A stretch of 64,000 nt of DNA from Jilunia laotingensis (GCF_014385165.1 NZ_JACRTF010000001.1:186001-250000), one strand, 5' to 3'; shown: positions 36,291-45,320, counted from the stretch's first letter. Notes: generated by a model from the letters alone, not told the origin. Translations and numbers: made by a program.

Positions 36291-38843
36291 TTATGACCAA
36301 CCTTCACCGATAGTATTATTACCTTGGCCTTTCATTGTGCCATCACCTGCGGTAGGCCAGCTAACCTTACCACCGCTTACTGTGATAGAACCTTCATTGG
36401 TGAAAGTTCCACCCTCCTTAACACCGAATTCTGCATCTTCGGCTCCAACCAATTTGCCATCGGCATCGATCTCGACAGTATTAAAATACATCTTGGTAGG
36501 AGCAAGGACGGAAGGAATGCTAACTCCTGCAGTCAGTGTCAATGTACCGGAAATCTTAGCAGTAGCGTTATTGGCTGAGGCTGCTTCATTTACCTGAACA
36601 TTATTAGAGACTGTAAACGAGCTTCCTTTTTCAAGAGTGAGCTTGTCGATCTTTACCGTTACGGCTACTACGGAAGTTGTACTTAGCTCAGAAGCGTTGA
36701 CAACGATAACTGAGGCTATCGCACTGTTTAATGCCTCTGAGACATCCAACTTCGCACCGTCCAAGGTAATACCGGCACTGATATCTGAAACAGGCTCGGC
36801 AATTACACCGGTGGCTGCACTTTGAGCCATTTTCCATGCACCTCCTTGCAGTGTTATGTGGTTGATTCCCAAACTTGCTGCATTTGCAACATCATACCCG
36901 GCTTTGGTAGTGACAACAACGGTAGTGCGTCCATAGCCTACATTAGTAATGTTGTAGGCTTTAGCAGACAAGGCTGAGAATTTAGCTACATCAGCAACTT
37001 TGATAAGGGCATTGTTGGTTATTGTTGAGCTATTGTCAGATTTGCTGTCGGCACCGATTTCAATTGTTCCATTATTGGTCATAATAACTGTCTGAAGGCC
37101 ATTGTTTTGAATCAGGGCATCGGCTGCATTCGTTATCGTACCAGCTACAGAGAATGTACCATTATTGACAATCGTACCCTCGTTTGTAAACGCTGTGATA
37201 CCGGCTCCTGTCAATACACCGTCTGTCTCAGCTATTGTAATTGTTGCAGAGGGCTTATTAGCCACGGTTGCAGAAGCGGCAATAGCCAATGTCTTGTTAA
37301 TATTGATTTCAGCGGCAACGTCATTCTCATCACCATTATCAAGATCGTTGAACGTAGTGGCTTCATCCACATTTATTGTCCCAAGATTTACAACCTTTTC
37401 CGTCAGTATGACAGTTTCACTGATATTCATCGTCCCATAATTATGGATTTCAATTGCAGGGACAGCATCAACGGTTACCGTTTTCCCGGCTTTCACACCT
37501 AAAGCACCGACTGAACTGTCAAAGGTAAGTAATCTTTCTGCCTTGTTAATTTCACTTATGCTGAAGTCCTTGTTCATGATCAATTCAGGGTTGCTCAAGT
37601 TACTGTTGGCCGAAATCGTTACAGGGAAGTTTGGCAAAGACGATACTTCGATTCCGTCTTTTTGCAATTCAAACTCGATCGTTTTTCCTAAATAAGCACC
37701 TGCATGTTTCTGTATATAGCTGATTGCATTTGCCCAATCTGTATCCGATGAAATAGCGAACGCTTCACGCTGCTTCATGTTTCCTTGGTCTCCGAATCGC
37801 ATCTCCTGTAGGTTCATAGGCACGGCACTTCCACTGGCAAAAGCTACCTCGAAGGTATTTTGGTAATATCCTTCACTTGTTTCGATTTCCAATACATACG
37901 CCACCTTCTTTCCACTACATGGCACAGCCAAACAAACGGCATATTCAGTGCCATTGGTTACTGTCAACCCTTTGTTCTCCTTGCTATCATCCAAAGTCAA
38001 GGTCAGAGTCTCGACAGTTTTATTTTGGTCTACATAAATGCCGACTGCGCCATCGTCTGCATTTACAGTATTGAGCAATGTAGCCTTTGCTGTTGCGACT
38101 GCGTCTGCATCGGTAATATCTGCCTTCGCTACATTCGACAATGCTGCAAACTTAACGACACCTCCGTTTACAATCGTCCCGCTGCTTTTCTTCAGTGTTA
38201 TCTTTTCAATCTTTGTGCCCTCAGGTGCATTCGTTGTCTTGAATTTGACGATCAGCGGGGATGCCAGTTTAACAAATGAGATAGGCAACTCCAAGGAATT
38301 GTCGTACACGATCCCATTAGCCGTCAGGTCGAAAATAGGAGAAATACCTGTCAGGTACTTGGCCATTTGTGAATAAGCACTCACCTTCCCGTCTCCTTTC
38401 ACATAGGATTGTTCCGCTGGTATTTCCAGAGTCATTGTTTCCCGATCCGTACTTTTATTAAACTGATAATAGAAATAGTATTTACCCTTCATCACTTGGG
38501 ATTGTGTGGTAAACTGAGCGCCCTCTTCCGTTGTGCCTTCTGTTGTGAAAGGTACGTTGTTCCATACTTTATTATCACCGTTCAGAGTTCCCATCTGGCT
38601 TCCATCGGCCATTGCAGCGCCAATCACGTCACTGCTTGTCCATGTATAAGAAATCTTATTGCCGGAAGCCCCCGCATCCATACGGGTATCCAGATCATTC
38701 CATACCAAATTTTCGGCAGCCAGTTTCAGATCTATGGTTTCCCGATTCATTAATTGTGGTGCCTGGCTTGTCAAATCTTCAGCCGTACAAGCTGCAAAAA
38801 CAGCAGGCAGACACATCGCTGTAAATAAATGTTTTGTTTTCAT
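36291..38843 (-). CDS. Fimbrillin-like surface lipoprotein D
   Basis: This protein has 850 residues from the ATG at 38843, which gives the signal peptide MKTKHLFTAMCLPAVFAAC (lipobox Cys19) followed by TAEDL. A longer frame starting at 38879 puts 12 polar residues ahead of the signal peptide and is less likely. Residues about 45-360 are fimbrillin-like (LDTRMDAGASGNKISYTW). The C-terminal half has repeated NNGT and NEGT strand/turn units (ITAFTNEGTIVNNGTFSVAG). The small peptide D stop lies 46 bp upstream of this start. Confidence 0.8.
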   Translation of the reverse strand: MKTKHLFTAMCLPAVFAACTAEDLTSQAPQLMNRETIDLKLAAENLVWNDLDTRMDAGASGNKISYTWTSSDVIGAAMADGSQMGTLNGDNKVWNNVPFTTEGTTEEGAQFTTQSQVMKGKYYFYYQFNKSTDRETMTLEIPAEQSYVKGDGKVSAYSQMAKYLTGISPIFDLTANGIVYDNSLELPISFVKLASPLIVKFKTTNAPEGTKIEKITLKKSSGTIVNGGVVKFAALSNVAKADITDADAVATAKATLLNTVNADDGAVGIYVDQNKTVETLTLTLDDSKENKGLTVTNGTEYAVCLAVPCSGKKVAYVLEIETSEGYYQNTFEVAFASGSAVPMNLQEMRFGDQGNMKQREAFAISSDTDWANAISYIQKHAGAYLGKTIEFELQKDGIEVSSLPNFPVTISANSNLSNPELIMNKDFSISEINKAERLLTFDSSVGALGVKAGKTVTVDAVPAIEIHNYGTMNISETVILTEKVVNLGTINVDEATTFNDLDNGDENDVAAEININKTLAIAASATVANKPSATITIAETDGVLTGAGITAFTNEGTIVNNGTFSVAGTITNAADALIQNNGLQTVIMTNNGTIEIGADSKSDNSSTITNNALIKVADVAKFSALSAKAYNITNVGYGRTTVVVTTKAGYDVANAASLGINHITLQGGAWKMAQSAATGVIAEPVSDISAGITLDGAKLDVSEALNSAIASVIVVNASELSTTSVVAVTVKIDKLTLEKGSSFTVSNNVQVNEAASANNATAKISGTLTLTAGVSIPSVLAPTKMYFNTVEIDADGKLVGAEDAEFGVKEGGTFTNEGSITVSGGKVSWPTAGDGTMKGQGNNTIGEGWS

Positions 38844-38889
38844 ACTATACTTTTGATTATACATTAGCGAACTATTCACAAATTTGTTT

Positions 38890-39003
38890 TTAACCTACAG
38901 GAGGTGTAAAAGGATCATCACCAGGACTGTTAACAAATCCTCTTTCTACCTCTACCTCCACGATTTCCACCTCTGGAGCCACGTAATTCATTTCCATTTC
39001 CAT
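38890..39003 (-). CDS. Small acidic peptide D, conserved leader with variable tail
   Basis: A 37-codon gene with the shared leader (MEMEMNYVAPEV onward, ending VEVERGF) and a unique tail VNSPGDDPFTPPVG. It is the copy nearest to the PqqD/ABC/kinase cluster, about 0.6 kb from the recombinase and 2-6 kb from the presumed modification genes. Confidence 0.7.
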   Translation of the reverse strand: MEMEMNYVAPEVEIVEVEVERGFVNSPGDDPFTPPVG

Positions 39004-39122
39004 ACTTACAATAATTTAAAAAGTTAATAATATAAATTGGTTAAATAATGACGCTTTTTGGGGAGGGGAACGCGGGATTCCATCCTCCATACGGGGGGCA
39101 AAGTAAGAAATAAATTTTCTAA
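38956..39122 (-). repeat. Control module D (inverted relative to A and C)
   Basis: These 167 bases are identical to module B. Homology ends at TTAG just before the promoter-like element, where the sequence becomes GAATTTAG, so this copy has lost or never had the outer part of the module. Confidence 0.9.
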
Positions 39123-39605
39123 ATTCTTTTCATCCATATATTGCTGAATATATGATAGTTATATTTTTACTTTAATAAAAGATTGGCATATAAGACCCTA
39201 TTCATGAAATCGGTGATAATATAATAAATAATTGATAACAAGCACCATAAGAATCTATCATTAACAAGGATTCAAAAAAGCTTATTGAAATGGCACTATT
39301 CTTTGACACTCCTCCAAAACATCAAAAAGAAGATAAATAGGTTGTTTTCTTAAGAATCAAAATGGAATCGTGAAATAAAAATTAAAATGAATGACACCGA
39401 TCTTTGACACCAGATACAAAATAAGTTCTTTTCTTAATCAAAAAATAAGAAAAAAAGAAAAGAGAAAGTAATGTGGATTTAGGTTCAAAATATAAAAAAG
39501 AAAAGGCTGTTTCCCATGGGAAACAGCCTCTCACAATCTAGTATTAAACTGAATTATTACACTTTCATCTCAATAGTCAGCTAATACCGGATACTCTTGA
39601 TGCTT
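39123..39605. other. Intergenic stretch between module D and the recombinase
   Basis: About 480 AT-rich bases with no gene. CTTTGACAC occurs twice (about 39302 and 39402). The recombinase terminator is at 39498-39530. A 17-base direct repeat of the recombinase 3' coding region begins at 39596. Confidence 0.55.
39498..39530 (-). terminator. Terminator after the tyrosine recombinase
   Basis: This is a perfect 26-base palindrome centred on CCCATGGG, followed in the reverse direction by TTTTCTTTTTT. Confidence 0.85.
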
Positions 39606-40943
39606 TCAGATAGCTTTGTCTTTTTTCAACAAATGGACAAAGTCGGACATTAGCTCTTTACTTGATGCTTTCAGATATCTCTGAAAGGCTTGGATAGAGC
39701 GGTGTCCGGAAAGTGTCATAACATAGTTGATGGGATACCCCCTTTTATATAAATTAGTGACACAACTTCTACGAGCAGTATGGAAACTTACCATATTGTA
39801 TTTTGGAGTATTTCTAATATGAGTTTCTCCACCTCTGGATTCTTTGTAACAAATAATTTCGTCAATATTACATCGTGCTGCAAGCACTTTCACTATTTTG
39901 TTAGCTTTAACACTATTAATAACAGGAAAACCAATTTGTTGATAATGTGCAATAATTGGTGCTACCTCTTTGAAAATAGGAATATTAACTAATTCTTTCG
40001 TTTTTGTCTGATACAATGAAAGCACACCTTCTTTAATAATGGCATGATTCAGCTGCTGTATATCACTGATCCTTAAAGCGGTATAACAAGCTATTACAAA
40101 CATATCCCGTACCTCACGCTCTAAGTCGTTTTCAGTGAATACAGCAGCGAATTTGTGGATTTCCTTTTCACGCAAATATATTTGTTCACTTGAATCAGAA
40201 GGCAGAGTGGTCTGTACTTTCAAAAAATAATTATTAGTAGTCATTTCATTGTCATATGCCCTATGCAATAAGTTTTTTAGTACTTTGAGTGTATTGATAA
40301 CTGTATTTTGAGTATAGTGAGCTTTTTTAGTACTTTTGCCAAACGCATAGCCATAAAGATAATTTGTAAAATCAATGAAAAACTTTTTATTGAAATCATC
40401 AAATGAAGTGATTGGAGTATTTCTTTGTTTGTTGAACTCTATTAACCGATTTAGAGCTGTCAGATAAGTTGTTTTGGTACTTTCAATACCACGATGTCCT
40501 TTACGATTGACGCTTTTTTCATAATCATCAATCAATCCCTTCAAACAGGTGATTGGATCTTTTATTAGTTGTCCATGGTACTGATTTTCTTTCACAACTT
40601 CCCGAATAGTGGGAGCAGATAAATATTCCCCTCGCATAGCAAGCCTTTCATCGGCCTCTATCAAAGAAAAAACAATGTCTTCTATTTGCTTATTGATATG
40701 TTTTAAACGCCGTTTTTCACGCAAATTTAAGTGATCGAACAGGTAACAACGGTGATTCCGGTGATCCCAATATTCTGGTTCGATCCGCAGTTTGGTGTAT
40801 ATCCGGATTCGCTTTTGGTTAATAGTAGTCACAAGCATGATTTGTGTTAATCTCTTTTCATCTCTTACTTGCTTAAGGTTGAAATTTAGCCTAAGCTTTG
40901 TTTCATCTTGTTTTTTTAACAGATTACGATTAATACCTTTCAT
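39606..40943 (-). CDS. Tyrosine-type site-specific recombinase
   Basis: This 445-residue protein has an N-terminal Arm-DNA-binding domain (about 15-100, with KLRIEPEYWD), a SAM-like core-binding domain (about 125-240) and a catalytic domain (about 265-440). Catalytic residues are visible: Arg in TALRISD, HTARR, GH in LSGHRS and the nucleophile in FQRYLKAS. Relatives in Bacteroides include integrases of mobile elements and invertases that flip promoters. It is next to four inverted promoter modules and a surface-polysaccharide locus. The start is 32 bp from the start of the divergent nucleotidyltransferase gene. Confidence 0.92.
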   Translation of the reverse strand: MKGINRNLLKKQDETKLRLNFNLKQVRDEKRLTQIMLVTTINQKRIRIYTKLRIEPEYWDHRNHRCYLFDHLNLREKRRLKHINKQIEDIVFSLIEADERLAMRGEYLSAPTIREVVKENQYHGQLIKDPITCLKGLIDDYEKSVNRKGHRGIESTKTTYLTALNRLIEFNKQRNTPITSFDDFNKKFFIDFTNYLYGYAFGKSTKKAHYTQNTVINTLKVLKNLLHRAYDNEMTTNNYFLKVQTTLPSDSSEQIYLREKEIHKFAAVFTENDLEREVRDMFVIACYTALRISDIQQLNHAIIKEGVLSLYQTKTKELVNIPIFKEVAPIIAHYQQIGFPVINSVKANKIVKVLAARCNIDEIICYKESRGGETHIRNTPKYNMVSFHTARRSCVTNLYKRGYPINYVMTLSGHRSIQAFQRYLKASSKELMSDFVHLLKKDKAI

Positions 40944-40975
40944 ATATATAATATTTCAATTAATAATGAAGTACA

Positions 40976-42094
40976 ATGAGTCTCACCATTGAACAAGAAC
41001 AATTTTTCTCTCTTTTAAGAGCTGGTTTATGGGGTGAAGCAGCTGATGCCTCCCTTTTTACTACTGATACCGATTGGAGATCAATTTTCACATTGGCTAA
41101 CAAACAAGCGTTGCTGGGAATAGTATTTGACGGTATTCAGACACTTCCTAGGAATATACGTCCTGACCGTAAACTGTATCTACAATGGTGCAGTATCATA
41201 GAACAAATAGAACAGGAAAATTTGACTCTAAATGAGAAGCTGAAAAATATATTTTCTCTTTATAAAAACAATGGAATCATTCCGATATTGCTTAAGGGAC
41301 AAGGAGTTGCACAAAATTATAGGAATCCTGAGCATCGTCAATGTGGTGATATTGATGTGTATATCAGAGGCAATCAATATAATATAGCAAATACTCTTTT
41401 GCGCGTAGAAGGAAATGATCAACTTGAAGAATGTAATAGGCATACTCACATCATCTGGCATGGAATTCATGTAGAAAACCACCGGATAATTTCTAGTTTG
41501 AATGAACCTAGAGCTAATCGCTTTTTTCAAGAAGCAATAACACAATGGTTTCCACACGGAGCATGTGAAACAAATATCAATGGGTATAAAGTATTGGTAC
41601 CTCCTGTTGACTTTAATGTCGTTTATATTCTGATCCATTCCGTTCTACATTATTTAAACGAGGGAGTCGGATTACGTCAAGTATGTGATTGGGTCTGTCT
41701 ATTACATGCACAACAAGAAAAATTGGATCCTCATACTATCAATGTCCTCTTACAAGGTACAGGGATGCTCAAAGCCGCGAAAGCTTTTGGAATTCTTGCC
41801 GTAACATGGTTGGGCTTTCCTGAGAAAGAACTTCCTTTTCAATTAGATGAACATGATATGAAACGGGGAAGTCTGCTGCTAGAACATATTTTTCAAAGTG
41901 GTAATTTCGGCAAATATGATCCCAATAGGAAAAAGAGACCCAAAGGATATTGGAGCGGCAAATGGAATACCTTCTCTAGTACTTGGACACGAACTCGCCA
42001 ATTTGGCGATCTAGCTCCTGCGGAAGCACGATGGCGTCCACTAATGATGTTTTTGGATTTCACTAAAATGCAGATTAAAAAGAGACTATCCTAA
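40976..42094 (+). CDS. Uncharacterised nucleotidyltransferase family protein (NTP_transf_5 type)
   Basis: This 372-residue protein has a nucleotidyltransferase core at about residues 100-190: ILLKGQGVAQNY, then GDIDVYI, where Asp125 and Asp127 would bind metal. This family (Pfam NTP_transf_5) recurs in lasso-peptide and other PqqD-containing clusters, where its substrate is unknown. It is the only forward gene of the cluster. Its last 20 bases overlap the convergent S24/S26 peptidase gene. The gap to the divergent recombinase start is 32 bp, so its promoter must lie inside neighbouring coding DNA. Confidence 0.82.
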   Translation: MSLTIEQEQFFSLLRAGLWGEAADASLFTTDTDWRSIFTLANKQALLGIVFDGIQTLPRNIRPDRKLYLQWCSIIEQIEQENLTLNEKLKNIFSLYKNNGIIPILLKGQGVAQNYRNPEHRQCGDIDVYIRGNQYNIANTLLRVEGNDQLEECNRHTHIIWHGIHVENHRIISSLNEPRANRFFQEAITQWFPHGACETNINGYKVLVPPVDFNVVYILIHSVLHYLNEGVGLRQVCDWVCLLHAQQEKLDPHTINVLLQGTGMLKAAKAFGILAVTWLGFPEKELPFQLDEHDMKRGSLLLEHIFQSGNFGKYDPNRKKRPKGYWSGKWNTFSSTWTRTRQFGDLAPAEARWRPLMMFLDFTKMQIKKRLS

Positions 42095-42524
42095 ATACAG
42101 GAAGCAGGAACCGACGTAAACTCCGCATGCGATACCATCTTTCTCCCCATTTCAGCCATCTTGGGTTCATACAATCTTGTACTGAACCGTCCGGATGATA
42201 TATATAACGCAAAACGCCAATAATCTCATTTTGCCTCACTTCTTCAATACGATATATATTACCATCTCCCATCATTTTATATCTATCGCCTTCCTTACCA
42301 ATAAAACGATGGATCATATAATCCTCTCTCCAACGGAAGAAAGGGCAACACCATAAACGTAATTCTTCTGTTGGATTATAAGGAACAATTTCTATCTGAT
42401 CGAACCCTCCTTTGATAAAAGGATACATACTTTGCCCATCAACATGTATCTTCACAGATTGTCCATTTTTTAAAACTTCAGCAGCCTCTGTAAAGAAACT
42501 GTTTGGTACAGTTATTTTTCTCAT
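42075..42524 (-). CDS. S24/S26 family serine peptidase (signal-peptidase-like)
   Basis: About 149 residues. The nucleophile motif GQSMYPFIKGG (Ser-Met-x-Pro) and a YMIHRF followed by MMGDGN segment match the S24/S26 fold. The His in IHRF suggests the Ser-His type and not the Ser-Lys dyad of bacterial LepB. There is no membrane segment, so it is probably soluble and cytoplasmic. The chosen ATG at 42524 overlaps the stop of the kinase-like gene by four bases (ATGA). A possible role is cleavage of a leader peptide, inferred only from context. Confidence 0.78.
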   Translation of the reverse strand: MRKITVPNSFFTEAAEVLKNGQSVKIHVDGQSMYPFIKGGFDQIEIVPYNPTEELRLWCCPFFRWREDYMIHRFIGKEGDRYKMMGDGNIYRIEEVRQNEIIGVLRYIYHPDGSVQDCMNPRWLKWGERWYRMRSLRRFLLPVFRIVSF

Positions 42525-43378
42525 TCTCCGAAAATTGTTTTGCAAGATAATTTGGCCGCTTCGGCATTAGGCAAGCAAGCCAAGTGATAAACCGGCACAT
42601 AGCTTAATACTTTATCTAGAGTTAAACTTATATGATCGTATAAATTATCATCATATGCAAAGTCTGGAGGACAAGAAGGATGTAATGCCCCATAAGATTC
42701 CAGTATACTTAATTTTTTTATTTTATTGTAAGGAGCTTGAGACAATCGTACACATGCCACTAATGGATAGTCTTCGTTTTTATAACAGGGGGTTTTTCCA
42801 CTCCACGGGCTACCGAATATACGTGGTTCATTATCTATTATACGCAAGATGGGACTATCATCATTTAAAAGAATTGAATCTACAATATTTTCTTTCCACA
42901 AACGTGTATGAGTACTTTTTCCTGTCCCACTTTCTCCGAGAAATAGCACACAACTGTTTCTATATTGAATGGTGCTAGTGTGGATAGCTATAGTTTCGTG
43001 AGGTACAGTAGCCATTCCAAAAGCAATCCAAAGGGTAAATCTCAATAAGCGTGTGGAAAAAACTGAACCCTGAAAATAGATCCGATTGCTACCGTCTTCT
43101 TGCCAAATTTGCAATGCAGATTCCCCTAATGGGGTAGTAGTGAACATATATCCACGTTCATATCGCCCGAATACATTTGATATTTCATCAATCTTGCTAT
43201 TGTATTGAGGCTTTGTCATTACTGGAGCTTCCTCCGTAGTAATACTAAAAATAACCAACGGAGCATCTTCCACCGGCACTTCAAAAGGTGCAAATCCTTC
43301 TATTCTTTTTACTGCAGATATTAGCTCATCCCCTTCTATCCTTATGCGGTGTTCCGCTATCTTATAATCTTTTTCCAT
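42521..43378 (-). CDS. HPr-kinase-like P-loop protein
   Basis: This 285-residue protein has Walker A GESGTGKST at about residues 148-156, then LLNDDSPI (Walker B-type acidic pair) and SPWSGK. This arrangement is seen in HPr kinase and in the related kinases of lasso-peptide clusters that phosphorylate precursor peptides. There is no PTS context nearby. It is coupled to the S24/S26 peptidase (4-bp overlap) and lies 16 bp after the ABC exporter gene. A role as a peptide kinase is an inference from family and neighbourhood. Confidence 0.8.
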   Translation of the reverse strand: MEKDYKIAEHRIRIEGDELISAVKRIEGFAPFEVPVEDAPLVIFSITTEEAPVMTKPQYNSKIDEISNVFGRYERGYMFTTTPLGESALQIWQEDGSNRIYFQGSVFSTRLLRFTLWIAFGMATVPHETIAIHTSTIQYRNSCVLFLGESGTGKSTHTRLWKENIVDSILLNDDSPILRIIDNEPRIFGSPWSGKTPCYKNEDYPLVACVRLSQAPYNKIKKLSILESYGALHPSCPPDFAYDDNLYDHISLTLDKVLSYVPVYHLACLPNAEAAKLSCKTIFGE

Positions 43379-43394
43379 TTGTTTATTTGTATAT

Positions 43395-45011
43395 TTATAA
43401 TTCTATTATTCTGTCACAAAAAGTCAACGAACTTTCACGGTGGGCTATAACAATCATTGTCAACTCTTTATATCTAACTGATAATTCTTCCAATGCTAAA
43501 TTTATTTCATGTTCGGTCTCATTATCCAAAGCAGAAGTAGCTTCATCAAAGAATAGTACTTCAGCGTCTTTATAAAGCGCGCGTGCAATACCTATTCTTT
43601 GTTTTTGTCCACCGGAAAGCCTGCTCCCATACTCACCCAAATAAGTATTTATTCCTTGTGGCAGCATTTCAGCCCACTCTTTCAGCTTCACTTGGCTTAA
43701 AACGCGCATTATTTTATTCCTGTCTATTTCTTTTTGTCCTAAAGCTATATTTTCGGCTAAAGAACCTTGAATAATAAATATTTCCTGAGGAACATAACCT
43801 ACCAACTTGTGCCACTGCCGACGATTAACTGAAGTCAACGCCCTCTCATCAATCCATATTTCCCCAAAGGTGGGTTGCAAAAAGCCTAACAGAAGATTAA
43901 ACAAAGTCGATTTACCAGACCCGCTTGACCCTCTTATTCCAATCTTTTCACCACGAGCAATGTTGAAATTTAAATTCTTCAGTATTACACCTCCATCTGG
44001 AAAGATAAATGTCAGGTTTTTTATTTTTATAGCATGTTTAAATTGAAAATCAGATTCCTGATTCATCGTTCTTTCTTCTTGTTTTTCCAATCCCTCAGCT
44101 ATTGTAGTAATACTATGAGATGCATTTTGCAAGGTTGACCAACTATTCAATATTCCCCTAACGGAAGGGATCATTCGATAAGCAGCAATAGCAAATACGC
44201 CACTCATAACTCCCAGATCTCCACCACTCAATCCGATAAGTAATGCCAATCCTATGATAATCGATATTTCAGATAAGAACGATGGGAATAATTGGGTGAT
44301 TTCCATCCTTAAGCGGTTTTTGGCAATCACATTCAAACCTAAGTCAAAAGAAGTAAGTAGAGATTGAAAAGCTTCGCTTATCTCCAATTCAGGATAGCCT
44401 CTAAAGGCTTCTACAACTGTACGAGACTGATTACGTCGAGCTTCAAGTTCTTCAGTCCCATAAGAACGCAAGCGCTTTTTAACAATTCTCACATACAAAA
44501 TAACGATAGGTAAAAAACCAACACATAACAATATACCAGACAATGGTGCCCATATGATTAATGCGGCTATCATCATTAATAGTAATAAAGCTTCTCCTAC
44601 TATTTTGAATAAAGGAGAAAGTACACAAAGGCTGAATGTATAACATATAAAATTAACCTCATGCGCCAATTGTACGCTACTCTTGCCTTTTAAGAATAAA
44701 AATCCTCTGTTATAATAATTACAGAACATTTGTCGACTAAATAGTTTGTATATATCCAGTAAAAAATGGTTTTGGAAACGGGCAAGCCTCATGACCAAAG
44801 CATTTTTTAAAAGGACAAATACAAATACTGCCACACAGAGTTGGAGTGCTTTTGTTGGATTAGAATCTTTGCCTAAAACCATTATTAAAACAGGAATCAA
44901 AGCTGCTATGCCAAAAAAATCCAATATCGAACGGGCCAATACTGAAAGTGCAACCCATCCAGCCATGCAGCGATCTTTATGAGACAATAACTTAAAAACA
45001 AGTTTAAGCAT
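43395..45011 (-). CDS. ABC exporter, fused permease and ATPase
   Basis: About 538 residues. Six membrane segments span residues 1-290, then an ATPase domain carries Walker A GSSGSGKST, the signature LSGGQKQR, Walker B VLFFDEATSALD and the switch His in IVIAHRES. No C39 peptidase domain is present, so it would not itself remove a leader. The ATG at 45011 is preferred over an upstream TTG and overlaps the PqqD stop region. Tight coupling to the PqqD protein suggests it exports the same product. Confidence 0.9.
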   Translation of the reverse strand: MLKLVFKLLSHKDRCMAGWVALSVLARSILDFFGIAALIPVLIMVLGKDSNPTKALQLCVAVFVFVLLKNALVMRLARFQNHFLLDIYKLFSRQMFCNYYNRGFLFLKGKSSVQLAHEVNFICYTFSLCVLSPLFKIVGEALLLLMMIAALIIWAPLSGILLCVGFLPIVILYVRIVKKRLRSYGTEELEARRNQSRTVVEAFRGYPELEISEAFQSLLTSFDLGLNVIAKNRLRMEITQLFPSFLSEISIIIGLALLIGLSGGDLGVMSGVFAIAAYRMIPSVRGILNSWSTLQNASHSITTIAEGLEKQEERTMNQESDFQFKHAIKIKNLTFIFPDGGVILKNLNFNIARGEKIGIRGSSGSGKSTLFNLLLGFLQPTFGEIWIDERALTSVNRRQWHKLVGYVPQEIFIIQGSLAENIALGQKEIDRNKIMRVLSQVKLKEWAEMLPQGINTYLGEYGSRLSGGQKQRIGIARALYKDAEVLFFDEATSALDNETEHEINLALEELSVRYKELTMIVIAHRESSLTFCDRIIEL

Positions 45012-45273
45012 CAATGACCTTAGCCTGAATTAATTTATCAACCCATTTTTGAGCATCTTTCAAAGCCTGCTCCCGTAAAATTCCATAATTGTCTGTTAAT
45101 ACTTTTGCTGCATCTCCTATTTCAAACTCTTTTCCTACTAATTCTTTCCAAAGTAAAAAAGCTGTTTGATTTAATGAGATCACTTGAGTCATATCACAAC
45201 CCGCCTGCCCTTGACTTACTACAAGATTTTCTCCAGCGATGCTTCTGACCTTATAATTTTCTCTTATTTTCAT
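45004..45273 (-). CDS. Small PqqD family protein (RRE-like), first gene of the peptide-type cluster
   Basis: This protein has 89 residues from the ATG at 45273. The frame extends to 45366, but a promoter at 45321-45350 lies inside that extension. PqqD features are VVSQGQAGCDMTQVISLNQTA followed by FLLWKEL, a helical segment LTDNYGILREQALKD and the ending VDKLIQAKVIDA. Stand-alone proteins of this size act as leader-binding B1 components in lasso-peptide systems. It overlaps the ABC exporter start by 8 bases. It is unlike the 116-residue PqqD protein at 5502. Confidence 0.83.
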   Translation of the reverse strand: MKIRENYKVRSIAGENLVVSQGQAGCDMTQVISLNQTAFLLWKELVGKEFEIGDAAKVLTDNYGILREQALKDAQKWVDKLIQAKVIDA

Positions 45274-45320
45274 AAACGAACCTATATTGATTAAATAATT
45301 ACATATTACACAACAGATCG

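Noticed and set aside
21658..39122. A classical invertible on/off promoter system
   Set aside because: All four modules currently point into intact genes and recombination between them would leave each gene with a module, so simple on/off switching is not supported. Reshuffling remains possible.
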